Shown: positions 42,071 to 50,501 of the stretch, one piece after another
Numbering within the stretch: the first letter of the stretch is position 1
Layout of the letters: each line of letters starts with the position of its first letter
Assembly: GCF_023913755.1 (NCBI RefSeq)
Contig: NZ_JAMXBJ010000035.1
Coordinates: forward strand, 28,106-92,105
Source: Pseudarthrobacter cellobiosi
GTDB taxonomy: Bacteria > Actinomycetota > Actinomycetes > Actinomycetales > Micrococcaceae
Reading direction: 5' to 3'
Length of the DNA: 64,000 nucleotides
Made by a program: the position numbers and the translations under genes
Notes under the pieces: model-generated
Seen by the model: only the letters and a program-made list of their open reading frames with translations
Told to the model about the DNA's origin: nothing
Database searches by the model: none

Positions 42071-43261
42071 ATGCCTACACTCGCAAACCAGCTCGTCCAG
42101 TTTCTGATGGGACTATTCAACAACCCCGCCGCTGCCGAGGAGTTCCTGAACGATCCGGAAGGATCACTCGAGGATGCCGGGCTGCGCGAAGTCTGCTCGG
42201 CCGATGTTGACGCCGCTATGCCGGTTGTCCTGGACTACGCACCCATCACCGTCAACGCTTCTTCCTTCGACCGGGAGTACAACACCGGCGGGAACACCTC
42301 GTGGACCGGCGGCAACGGCGGCGCCGGCCACACCCCGCCTCCTGCAGGCGGCGGCGCAGGCCACACCCCGCCACCGGCGGGGCACGACCACCATGACGAC
42401 CACGCCCACGCCGTCCAGCAGCTGCACCACGTGGTGAACAACTACTCCTACACGTCGACGGTGGACGACCGCGACACGATCACGGACCAGTCCGTGAACC
42501 AGAACATCTGGGCCGACGGCGATGTGAACCAATGGTTCGACAACGAGGCTGTCATCGCATCCGGCGATCAGGCCCTGGCTGCCGGCGACGACAACAACGT
42601 CCGGGACTCCTACAACACCACGGACTCCTACAACACGGACAACACCACGGACAATTCCACGGACAACTCGATCACGGCCGGCGGTGACGTCAACATCGGC
42701 AACAGCGACCTGGATGTGGACGATTCGTTCAACACCGACGTTGACCTTGATGTCGCTGATTCGTTCAACGACAACTCCGATAACTCCGATAACTCGGATA
42801 ACTCCGATAACTCGGATAACTCCGATAACTCGGATAACTCCGTGGACAACTCGGTGGAGATCGAGGATTCCTTCCAGGACAACTCCGACAACTCGGACAA
42901 CTCCGACAATTCGGACAACTCGACGAACACCGATGTTGCCGTGGAGATCGAGGATTCCTTCCAGGACAACTCCTCCGTGGACAGCTCCACCAACACCGAC
43001 GTGGAGATCGAGGATTCCTTCCAGGACAACTCCTCCGTGGACAGCTCCACCAACACCGATGTTGCGGTTGACGTGGCGGACTCCTTCAACGACAACTCGC
43101 AGACCGAGACCACCGAGGTGGAGGTTGTTGATTCCTTCAACCCGGTTGAGGTCGAGGTCGAGGACTCCTTCCAGGACAACTCCACCGAGGACAACTCGAC
43201 GAACACTGACGTGGCTGTGGACACCGAGGTCGCGGTCGAAGATTCGGAGATCAACCTCTAA
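42071..43261 (+). CDS. IniB-like repeat protein, Asp/Asn/Ser-rich
   Basis: A 396-aa protein. Residues 1-60 (NQLVQFLMGLFNNPAAAEEFLNDPEGSLEDAGL) fit the IniB N-terminal domain; next is a Gly/Pro/His stretch (75-125). The rest is extremely acidic low complexity: QSVNQNIW and ITAGGDVNIGN-type units, then DNS triplets and VEIEDSFQDNS blocks. No signal peptide or membrane helix. In mycobacteria iniB-iniA-iniC respond to cell-wall stress; here two dynamin-like GTPase genes follow. Role inferred by synteny. AGAAGATTTGAGGA precedes the ATG. Confidence 0.83.
   Translation: MPTLANQLVQFLMGLFNNPAAAEEFLNDPEGSLEDAGLREVCSADVDAAMPVVLDYAPITVNASSFDREYNTGGNTSWTGGNGGAGHTPPPAGGGAGHTPPPAGHDHHDDHAHAVQQLHHVVNNYSYTSTVDDRDTITDQSVNQNIWADGDVNQWFDNEAVIASGDQALAAGDDNNVRDSYNTTDSYNTDNTTDNSTDNSITAGGDVNIGNSDLDVDDSFNTDVDLDVADSFNDNSDNSDNSDNSDNSDNSDNSDNSVDNSVEIEDSFQDNSDNSDNSDNSDNSTNTDVAVEIEDSFQDNSSVDSSTNTDVEIEDSFQDNSSVDSSTNTDVAVDVADSFNDNSQTETTEVEVVDSFNPVEVEVEDSFQDNSTEDNSTNTDVAVDTEVAVEDSEINL
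42770..42841 (+). repeat. Eight 9-bp units encoding Asp-Asn-Ser
   Basis: GATAACTCC and GATAACTCG alternate in an almost perfect tandem array inside the IniB-like gene, with a second, shorter set of GACAACTCG/GACAATTCG units at about 42878-42920. Units are 9 bp so slippage keeps the frame. Confidence 0.9.
42941..43060 (+). repeat. Perfect 60-bp tandem duplication in the IniB-like gene
   Basis: Positions 42941-43000 and 43001-43060 are identical except for the last base. Each encodes 20 aa starting VEIEDSFQDNSS. Near-identity, including third codon positions, points to a recent duplication. Confidence 0.93.
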
Positions 43262-43372
43262 TCATCAAGTTCCGGGTACCGGGAGCGCCCGGCAGGAGGC
43301 CATCCACCTCCTGCCGGGCTCTTCGCGGATTATCCCCCGTCCCACCCGCACCCCTGCTGCAAAGGACAGATT

Positions 43373-45367
43373 ATGGCTGAATCGCAACGACCGGGAGGCC
43401 CTGGACGTACGCCGGTGCCGATGAACGCCGGCCAGCTGGCGTTGCTGGTGGAGCAGGGCATCGAGCTGGTGGGGACAGGGGACCGCGCGGACCTGCGGAA
43501 ACGCCTGGACCAGACCCTGCGCAGGCTGAAGGATCCGAGTATCCGCGTGATCGTGGTGGGGGAATTCAAGCAAGGAAAAAGCAAACTTATCAACGCCCTG
43601 GTGAACGCCCCGGTGTGCCCTGTCGACGACGACATCGCCACGTCGGTGCCCACCGTGGTCCGCCACGGGGAACCCGCGTCCGCCGCCATCCTGCTGCCCA
43701 AAGCCGGCACAGAGCCCGGCGACGAAGCCGCACTGGAGCGGCAGCCCATCAACATAGCGGACCTGGCGGCTTACGTTTCCGAGCGGGGCAACCCCGGAAA
43801 CGTCAAGAAGCTGGTAGCGGCCGAAGTTTTCCTGCCCCGCAAGGTCCTGGCCGGCGGGCTGACGGTCATCGATTCCCCGGGCGTCGGAGGACTGGGGTCC
43901 TCGCACACATTGACCACCCTCACAGCCTTGCCCACAGCGGACGCCATGCTGCTGGTTTCAGATGCCTCGCAGGAATACACCGAGCCCGAAATGCGGTTCC
44001 TGCGCCAGGCCATGCGGATCACCCCGAGCGTTGCGGGCATCCTGTCCAAAACGGACCTGTATCCGGACTGGCGGCGTGTGGAGGCCATGGACCATGCCCA
44101 GCTCGCGCAGGTGGCGCCGGACATCCCACTGTTCGCGGTTTCCTCAGATCTCCGGCTGGAGGCTGCACGCCTGCAGGACAGCGAACTCAACGCCGAGTCG
44201 GGTTTCCCCGTGCTGATCGGCCACCTCCGGAATGAAATTGTGGGCAAGGCGGAACGGCTGCAACGGCGCTCCGTCAGCCAGGACCTGCTCTCCGTGACTG
44301 AGAACCTGCGCCTGTCCTTGCGGTCCGAACTGGGAGCGCTTGAGGATCCTGGGGGGACGCCGCGGATGATTGCAGGGCTGGAGGAGGCGAAGACACAGGC
44401 CGATGAGCTGCGCAAACGTTCCGCCCGGTGGCAGATTACGCTCAACGACGGCATCGGCGACCTGATCGCGGACATGGAGTACGACCTCCGGGACCGCCTG
44501 CGGCGCATCCAGCGCGAAGCCGAGGCTGCTATTGACCAGGGCGATCCCGGCCCCACCTGGACCCAGTTTTCCGCGTGGCTCGAGGAGTGCGCCGCCGCCG
44601 CGATCTCGGACACGTTTGTGTGGACCAGCGAACGCGCGCAGTGGCTGGCCGCGCAGGTGGCGGAGCATTTTTCAGAGGACGAAGTGGCCCTGCCGGTGCT
44701 TCACGTTTCGGACACCGGCGACGCGTTGGACCCGGTGGACAACATGCCAAGGCTCGACGACGGGCACGTGAACCCCCTGCAGAAGGTCCTGATCGGCATG
44801 CGCGGATCCTACGGGGGCGTGCTGATGTTCGGGCTCTTGACGGGAATCTTCGGTATGGCCCTGATCAATCCCCTGTCAGTGGGCGCGGGCCTGCTGCTGG
44901 GCCGCAAGGCGTACCGCGAGGACAAGGAAGCACGGTTGAAGCGCCGGCAGGCCGAAGCCAAGGCGCTGGTCCGCCGGCAGCTGGACGATGTCACCTTCCA
45001 GGTGGGCAAACAGCTCAAGGACCGGCTGCGGCTGGTGCAGCGCTCCACCCGGGACCACTTCACGGAAATCGCGGACGAACACCACCGCTCCCTGGCGGAT
45101 TCGGTGGCGGCGGCCCAGAAGGCAGCCACCACCTACACGCTGGAAAAGGACATCCGCATCCGCGAGATCAAGGCCGAGCTCAAGAAGGTGGACGCCTTGC
45201 ACCATGCCGCCGGCCTGGTGGCCGCCGAAGTGGCCCAATCCCCGGGGCCGCAGGCCTCGCAGTCTCCGGCCGGGCGCGGCACGGCGATGGGAAACCCGGC
45301 GTCGGGAAGTCCGACGACGGGCGGCCAGTCGGCGGGCACGGCGCCGGTGGTTGCGGCGGCCAGATGA
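43373..45367 (+). CDS. Dynamin-like GTPase (IniA-like)
   Basis: A 664-aa bacterial dynamin-like protein. The GTPase domain shows G1 VVGEFKQGKSKLINAL (about 61-76), switch region Thr in DIATSVPTVVRHG, G3 VIDSPGVGG and G4 SKTD. A helical stalk follows; a hydrophobic paddle/membrane segment lies near 482-508 (GVLMFGLLTGIFGMALINPLS); coiled-coil-like helices and a Pro/Gly/Ser tail end it. Such GTPases remodel or repair membranes. It overlaps the second dynamin gene by ATGA, suggesting a heteromeric pair. Confidence 0.88.
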   Translation: MAESQRPGGPGRTPVPMNAGQLALLVEQGIELVGTGDRADLRKRLDQTLRRLKDPSIRVIVVGEFKQGKSKLINALVNAPVCPVDDDIATSVPTVVRHGEPASAAILLPKAGTEPGDEAALERQPINIADLAAYVSERGNPGNVKKLVAAEVFLPRKVLAGGLTVIDSPGVGGLGSSHTLTTLTALPTADAMLLVSDASQEYTEPEMRFLRQAMRITPSVAGILSKTDLYPDWRRVEAMDHAQLAQVAPDIPLFAVSSDLRLEAARLQDSELNAESGFPVLIGHLRNEIVGKAERLQRRSVSQDLLSVTENLRLSLRSELGALEDPGGTPRMIAGLEEAKTQADELRKRSARWQITLNDGIGDLIADMEYDLRDRLRRIQREAEAAIDQGDPGPTWTQFSAWLEECAAAAISDTFVWTSERAQWLAAQVAEHFSEDEVALPVLHVSDTGDALDPVDNMPRLDDGHVNPLQKVLIGMRGSYGGVLMFGLLTGIFGMALINPLSVGAGLLLGRKAYREDKEARLKRRQAEAKALVRRQLDDVTFQVGKQLKDRLRLVQRSTRDHFTEIADEHHRSLADSVAAAQKAATTYTLEKDIRIREIKAELKKVDALHHAAGLVAAEVAQSPGPQASQSPAGRGTAMGNPASGSPTTGGQSAGTAPVVAAAR

Positions 45368-46857
45368 AGGAGTCCATCAGCGCGGGAGTGGCGGACCTGA
45401 TCCAGGACGCCCTGCTCGTGTATGCGGACGACCCCGCTGCGGCTGCGGCATTGGAGACTTATGCCCGGCGGCTGTCCGAGCCCCTCAGACTCGCTGTGGC
45501 AGGCATGGTCAAGGCGGGAAAATCCACGCTGCTGAACGCCATCATAGGGGAGGAGATCGCCCCGACCGACACCGGGGAATGCACAAGGATTGTGACCTGG
45601 TACCGCTACGGGCACACGCCGCGGATCACGGCCTACCCCATTGCCGGTGAACCGCATATCCTGCCGCTGAAGCGTGTGGACGGCCGCCTGGTGTTTGTCC
45701 TGGGCAACGCCCGCGCCGAGGACGTGGAGCGGCTGGTGGTGGAGTGGCCCTCGCCGGCCTTGCGCGAGCTCACCCTGATAGACACCCCGGGAATCGCCTC
45801 GTTGTCCGAAGACATCTCTGCCCGGTCCACCGATTTCCTCATCCCCGTGGACGCGCCCTCCGAGGCTGATGCCATCATCTACCTGATGCGCCACATGCAC
45901 GCCTCGGACCTGCGGTTCCTCGAATCCTTCAGGGATACCGAGGCGGGTAGGTCGGGAACCGTGAACGCCCTTGCCGTGCTGTCCCGGGCCGATGAGATCG
46001 GCGCTGGCCGCATTGATTCACTTCTCTCAGCCGGTGAGATCGCCGAGCGTTATCGCCGGGACCACAGCCTGCGGAAGCTGGCGTTGGGCGTGGTCCCAGT
46101 GGCGGGGCTGCTGGCGCAGAGTGCACGCAGCATGCGCCAGTCGGACTTCGAGTCTCTGCAGGTCCTGGCCGGCATGGAGCGGTCCGCCCGGGAGCGGATG
46201 CTGCTCTCGGCGGACAGGTTCATCAGGGCCTCTGTCCCGCAAAGCCTGGGCGCTGAAGCCCGGGCCTCCCTCCTTGAGCGGTTCGGGCTGTTTGGGATAC
46301 GGCTGGGCGTGGTGCTGATTCGGAGTGGCTTCACGGAACCCACGCCACTGGCGCATGAACTGGCCCGGCGCAGCGGGCTGGACCCCTTGCTGCACCTTGT
46401 GGCCCGGCAGTTCCAGGCCCGCGGGGATGCCCTCAAAGCCCGCACTGCCTTGGTGGGAGTGGAAAGCTTGCTGCGCACCGCGCCCAGGGAGGGGGCCGGC
46501 CGCCTGGCCGCAGCCTTGGAACGCCTTCAGGCCAACGCCCATGAGTTCCGTGAGCTCCGCCTGCTCGCCACGATCCGTACTACGGGGGTATCCCTCAGTG
46601 ATGAATTGGCGGCGGAGGCTGAAAGGCTGGTCGGCGGCTGGGGTGCGGCGCCCGCCCTGAGGATGGGGCTGGCTCAGGATGCCGGACCGGACGTAGTCCT
46701 GGCCGAAGCCCGCCGCTGCCTAAACCGGTGGCGGACGGTATCGGAAAACCCGCTGACGGAGCGCTCAGCCGTGGAGGCCTGCCGCGTGGTGATGCGCAGC
46801 TGTGAGGGCGTCGTGGCTGAATGCTCGGCCCGGCAGCTGCACCCGCAGTCCGCCTGA
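45364..46857 (+). CDS. Second dynamin-like GTPase (IniC-like)
   Basis: A 497-aa protein with G1 AGMVKAGKSTLLNAI (about 47-61), Thr in TDTGECTRIVTWYR, G3 LIDTPGIASLS and G4 LSRADE, then a helical C-terminal half with no clear membrane segment. It is shorter than its neighbour and pairs with it as IniC pairs with IniA in mycobacteria. The ATG at 45364 overlaps the preceding stop. The end lies 9 nt from the convergent membrane gene, leaving no room for a separate terminator. Confidence 0.87.
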   Translation: MKESISAGVADLIQDALLVYADDPAAAAALETYARRLSEPLRLAVAGMVKAGKSTLLNAIIGEEIAPTDTGECTRIVTWYRYGHTPRITAYPIAGEPHILPLKRVDGRLVFVLGNARAEDVERLVVEWPSPALRELTLIDTPGIASLSEDISARSTDFLIPVDAPSEADAIIYLMRHMHASDLRFLESFRDTEAGRSGTVNALAVLSRADEIGAGRIDSLLSAGEIAERYRRDHSLRKLALGVVPVAGLLAQSARSMRQSDFESLQVLAGMERSARERMLLSADRFIRASVPQSLGAEARASLLERFGLFGIRLGVVLIRSGFTEPTPLAHELARRSGLDPLLHLVARQFQARGDALKARTALVGVESLLRTAPREGAGRLAAALERLQANAHEFRELRLLATIRTTGVSLSDELAAEAERLVGGWGAAPALRMGLAQDAGPDVVLAEARRCLNRWRTVSENPLTERSAVEACRVVMRSCEGVVAECSARQLHPQSA

Positions 46858-46866
46858 GGTCAGCCC

Positions 46867-47493
46867 TTATTGCCGCGTCCGCGCCGGCCTGACCTGCGCC
46901 GACTGGATCCGCGCTGCCTTGAGCCACCTGCCTGCCGACGGCACAAAAACCGCTGCCAGGCCGAAGAAGGCCAAGCCCGACTGGGCTCCCCAGAGCAGGA
47001 CAACATAGCTGCCGGCGTCGCCCTCGGGGACGAGGAAAGCCGCGGCCACCACCATGACCAGTACCTGCCCGGCCAGCAGCGGGATCATGAGCCAGCGGGA
47101 CCAGCCGCGGCGCGCTGAGAAAATTGCCAGCGCCGCCGCTTCGAGCAGGATCACCAGCAGCAGGGCGCCCAGGCTACCCCAGAAAACAATGGTCGCGGAT
47201 GTGGTTACAGCGTCAGGTCCGCCGCCGGGGGACATCTGGTCCACCACAGTGCGGAGCCGCTCCAGGTGTGAGTCGCGGGTGAGGAAGGAACCGATGAGTA
47301 CGGCCAAGCCGGCAACGAAGCTGAGTAGCCAGAGTGTCCGCGCCAGGCGGACACTCCGCGGTGCGGGCGGAATGACCAGGATGGGCGCCGGTGCGGCGTA
47401 GGACAGCCCGGGCCGTGGCGGCGGCGGAGGAGGCGCGGCAGCCCCGGCGGGTGCAACTGGCTGTTGGGATTCTCCGTCGGGGTGCTGGGCCAT
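46867..47493 (-). CDS. Four-helix membrane protein with Pro-rich N-terminus
   Basis: A 208-aa protein: a Pro/Ala-rich N-terminus (1-45), four hydrophobic helices (about 50-70, 100-122, 133-155, 162-185) and a basic C-terminus. No family recognised. ATG 47493 is preceded by TAGGAGAAAC. It lies 7 nt after the PLDc_N gene on the same strand, so the two probably form an operon. Confidence 0.78.
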   Translation of the reverse strand: MAQHPDGESQQPVAPAGAAAPPPPPPRPGLSYAAPAPILVIPPAPRSVRLARTLWLLSFVAGLAVLIGSFLTRDSHLERLRTVVDQMSPGGGPDAVTTSATIVFWGSLGALLLVILLEAAALAIFSARRGWSRWLMIPLLAGQVLVMVVAAAFLVPEGDAGSYVVLLWGAQSGLAFFGLAAVFVPSAGRWLKAARIQSAQVRPARTRQ

Positions 47494-47500
47494 GTTTCTC

Positions 47501-47890
47501 CTACTTCACGTCACCGGTATCGTGGGTGTCCGCGTCTCCTGTGCTGGCATCGCCGTCGGCCTTGGTCTTCGCCTCAAGGTCATCCTTGAGCTTCTTGAGG
47601 CGGGCGGCTTCGGCCTGGTTGCGGCGGCGCATTTCCAGGTTGCGGAGGAAATCGGGATCATCATCCGGGGCGGTGGGATGGCTGCGTGTTTGGCGGACCG
47701 GGGCTGAGTCACGCGGGCGGCCGATCAACAGCCACAGGATGGCGCCAACCACCGGAAGGACAATCATCACCACGATCCAGGCCGGCTTGGAGATCCCGCG
47801 GGTGAGGCGGCCGTCAGTGCGGATCACGTCCACCAGGCCATACACAAAGATGACGAGAACGGCGACGGCGAGAACCACACGGAAGAGCAT
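47501..47890 (-). CDS. PLDc_N-type two-helix membrane protein
   Basis: A 129-aa protein. Two helices (about 3-22 and 38-58) surround a loop with SKPAWIVVMIVLPVVGAILWLLIGRP, the pattern of the phospholipase D N-terminal (PLDc_N) domain found as a stand-alone membrane protein. The C-terminal half is a charged helix rich in Lys, Glu and Asp. TAGACT lies 7 nt before the ATG: leaderless. Function unknown. Confidence 0.83.
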   Translation of the reverse strand: MLFRVVLAVAVLVIFVYGLVDVIRTDGRLTRGISKPAWIVVMIVLPVVGAILWLLIGRPRDSAPVRQTRSHPTAPDDDPDFLRNLEMRRRNQAEAARLKKLKDDLEAKTKADGDASTGDADTHDTGDVK

Positions 47891-47950
47891 GCCATTAAGT
47901 CTATCGTCCGCAGGCCGGGGGCGTTCAGGCAGGGCGGCTAAACTTGTACC

Positions 47951-48277
47951 GTGGCTTTTCTGAAATACTCCCTGATCCGGCTGGCGCTGTTTGCGCCGCT
48001 CTTTGTGCTCTTTATGTTCCTGAAGCTGGGGGCGGTGCTGTCAGTCATCTGCGCAGCGCTGATCGCGTTTGCGGTCAGCTACCTTTTCTTCCAGAAACAG
48101 CGCGACGACGCCGCTGCCGCCATTCACGGACGGCTCTCCGGCAAGGCCAAGCCGCTGCGAAGTGAAAGCGAGGTGGCCGACGCCGAAGCCGAGGACAGCC
48201 TCCTGGACGCCAACCCGGACATCACCATCCGGAACAGCGGCCCGAAGGCACCCGAAACGAAGGCGCCCGAGGCCTAG
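47951..48277 (+). CDS. DUF4229-like two-helix membrane protein
   Basis: A 108-aa protein with two adjacent helices (about 5-25 and 28-48) and a charged C-terminal tail. The N-terminal MAFLKYSLIRLALF and following helix match actinobacterial DUF4229 proteins often found beside menaquinone genes. The start is GTG 47951 with TAAACT 6 nt upstream (leaderless), divergent from the PLDc_N promoter within 60 bp. It overlaps the convergent menA end by 4 bp. Confidence 0.8.
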   Translation: MAFLKYSLIRLALFAPLFVLFMFLKLGAVLSVICAALIAFAVSYLFFQKQRDDAAAAIHGRLSGKAKPLRSESEVADAEAEDSLLDANPDITIRNSGPKAPETKAPEA

Positions 48278-49155
48278 AATCCGTGGCTGAGCACCAGTCC
48301 CAGTGAGAACAGCAGGCTGTAGCCGAGGTTGATCAGGCCGGTCTGCTGGAGCACGGGAATGAGGCTCTTGCGCTTGCGGCCGTTGATCATCAGCCAGGCG
48401 GGCATCAGGCAGGCCGGGATCAGCAGCAGCACGATCAGCATCCACGGCCGCCCGGGAGCCAGGATGACCACCAGCAGGATGGCCACGGCGAGCATCAGCA
48501 CGTAGCTTTCGCGGGCGTGCTTGTCGCCCAGGCGCACGGCCAGGGTCTTTTTTCCGGCCTGGATGTCGGTGGGGATGTCGCGGACGTTGTTGGCCATCAG
48601 CAGGGCGCAGGCAATGAGACCGGTGCCGATCGCGCCGATAACGGCCGGCAGGTTGACCTGGCCGGCCTGGGTGTAGGTGGTGCCGAGCGTTGCCACCAGG
48701 CCGAAGAAGACAAACACAAAGACGTCGCCCAGGCCCATGTAGCCGTAGGGGTTCTTGCCGCCGGTGTAGCCCCATGCGGCCATGACGCAGCCGACTCCCA
48801 CCAGGATCAGCCACCAGCTCTGGGTGATCACCACCAGCGCCAGGCCGAACAGCATGGCCACGGCGAAGGCGCCGAACGCTGCATATTTGACGTGTTCCGG
48901 CCGGGCGGCGCCGGAGCCCACCAGCCGCAGCGGTCCAACGCGGTCCTCGTCGGTGCCGCGGACGCCGTCCGAGTAATCGTTGGCGTAGTTCACGCCGATC
49001 TGCAGGAGCAGCGCCACCAGGGCGGCCAGCACGGCATTAACGGGGCGGAACGAATCCAGCTCGTAGGCCGCGGCGGTGCCGATCAGTACCGGGGCGATGG
49101 CGGCCGGCAAAGTGCGGAGGCGGGCGCCTTGGATCCATTGTGCGGCTGTGGCCAC
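48274..49155 (-). CDS. menA: 1,4-Dihydroxy-2-naphthoate polyprenyltransferase
   Basis: A 293-aa UbiA-family membrane enzyme with about eight helices, which prenylates and decarboxylates dihydroxynaphthoate to demethylmenaquinone. The first Asp-rich motif is NYANDYSDGVRGTDEDR and the second NNVRDIPTDIQAGKKTLAVRLG. GTG 49155 is taken as start, with GAGG 8 nt upstream; the open frame reaches 49218. It is 78 nt downstream of menE on the same strand. Confidence 0.93.
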   Translation of the reverse strand: MATAAQWIQGARLRTLPAAIAPVLIGTAAAYELDSFRPVNAVLAALVALLLQIGVNYANDYSDGVRGTDEDRVGPLRLVGSGAARPEHVKYAAFGAFAVAMLFGLALVVITQSWWLILVGVGCVMAAWGYTGGKNPYGYMGLGDVFVFVFFGLVATLGTTYTQAGQVNLPAVIGAIGTGLIACALLMANNVRDIPTDIQAGKKTLAVRLGDKHARESYVLMLAVAILLVVILAPGRPWMLIVLLLIPACLMPAWLMINGRKRKSLIPVLQQTGLINLGYSLLFSLGLVLSHGF

Positions 49156-49233
49156 GGTCAGTACCTCTGTTGGGTCGGGAGAACGGTGAAACGGTAGTGG
49201 CGGCCGCGAATGGGCCACCGCTGCAGGTCTACT

Positions 49234-50442
49234 CTACTTTCCCTGATGCAGCGAGTTGAGCCGGTCGATCATCGCCAGGCGGTCCGGCTTGCCGTTGGGA
49301 AGCAATAGCAGTTCCGGGGCAGCCAGCACGGTTTTCGGTGCCAGGAGGCCCAGCCGCCGGTGCCATTCCTCTTTGAGTACGACGGCGTGATCCCCGGTTG
49401 TGCTGCCAGTGGCACCCGAGCCCGCGGCTGAGGCAGCGCCAGCGGTGCCGGCGTCGAGCGCAACAAACGCGGCAACAGCCTGGCCCCATTCCGTGGACGG
49501 GACGCCCGCCACAAAAGCCGCCGCGACGCCGTCGGACTTTTCCAGCTCTTCCTGCACATGCGCGGCCGAGACCTTAACGCCGCCGGTGATGATGACGTCG
49601 TCGGCACGGCCCAGCACGGTGAGCCGGCCGTCCGCGTCCAGGGTGCCGAGGTCATTGGTGCGGTACCAGCGGACGCCGTCCTCCTCGAAAAACGTGTCCG
49701 TCGCTTCCGGCGCATCCACATACCCGGCGGCCACGGTGTCGCCGCCCAACAGGATACGGCCGTCATCGGCCACCCGGACCTGGACGCCTTCCAGCGGCAC
49801 GCCGTCGTACACGCAGCCGCCGCAGGTTTCGGCGGACCCGTAGGTGGTGATCACCCTGACGCCGGCCTCGCGGGCGGCGTCCAGCAGCCCGGCCGACGCC
49901 GGTGCGCCGCCCAACAGGATGCCGTTGAACCGCCGCAGGACGGCCAGGGTCTCCGGCGACGGTGCCTCCAAGAGGCGTTGGAGCTGTGTGGGGACCAGCG
50001 AGGTGAAGCGGAACTTGTCGGTCAGCTCCAGGGCACCGGCCGTGAACGCCTCGGGGGTGAAACCGCCGGACATGTCCATCACCCACGGGCGTGTGCCGGC
50101 GAACAGCGACCGCACCAGGACCTGCACGCCGGCCACGTACTGCACGGGCAGCGCCAGGAGCCACTGGCCCTCACCCTCGAGCGCAAGGGCGGTGGCCATG
50201 GATGAGGCCGCCAGCGCCTCGACGGTCAGGATGGTGGCCTTCGGCGCGCCCGTCGAGCCGGATGTGCGGACCACCGCCACGGCGTCATCGCAGCCGGGCG
50301 TCTCAGTGTGTCCCACCACCAGTTCGCCGTCGGGGCCCACGGAAAGTTCGACGGCGGGTCCCTCACCGTGGAGGGCGGCGGCCAGGGCTTTGAGCACCGG
50401 GTCGATGTCCGTGGGACCGATGGTCTGGGTTCCGAGATTCAT
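49234..50442 (-). CDS. menE: o-Succinylbenzoate-CoA ligase
   Basis: A 402-aa acyl-CoA ligase of the ANL superfamily, shorter than typical MenE because the N-terminal domain is reduced. Motifs: VVRTSGSTGAPKA (P-loop), TTYGSAETCGG (adenylation motif), YRTNDLGTLDADGRLTVLGRADD and the C-terminal catalytic Lys in LLLPNGKPDRL. An Ala/Gly/Thr insertion of about 20 residues lies in the C-terminal domain. AGGA stands 6 nt before the ATG. It activates o-succinylbenzoate for MenB, encoded upstream. Confidence 0.92.
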   Translation of the reverse strand: MNLGTQTIGPTDIDPVLKALAAALHGEGPAVELSVGPDGELVVGHTETPGCDDAVAVVRTSGSTGAPKATILTVEALAASSMATALALEGEGQWLLALPVQYVAGVQVLVRSLFAGTRPWVMDMSGGFTPEAFTAGALELTDKFRFTSLVPTQLQRLLEAPSPETLAVLRRFNGILLGGAPASAGLLDAAREAGVRVITTYGSAETCGGCVYDGVPLEGVQVRVADDGRILLGGDTVAAGYVDAPEATDTFFEEDGVRWYRTNDLGTLDADGRLTVLGRADDVIITGGVKVSAAHVQEELEKSDGVAAAFVAGVPSTEWGQAVAAFVALDAGTAGAASAAGSGATGSTTGDHAVVLKEEWHRRLGLLAPKTVLAAPELLLLPNGKPDRLAMIDRLNSLHQGK

Positions 50443-50501
50443 GTGCCGTCCTGCCTTTGAAGTCAGCCGGGGCTTGGAGGCCGGCCGGCTTGAAGTGGTG
50501 C

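Noticed and set aside
42628..43254. Minus-strand frame rich in SELSELSEL opposite the IniB-like repeats.
   Set aside because: Mirror image of the DNS-coding repeats, with no start signal; the plus strand has the IniB N-terminal domain and a ribosome binding site.
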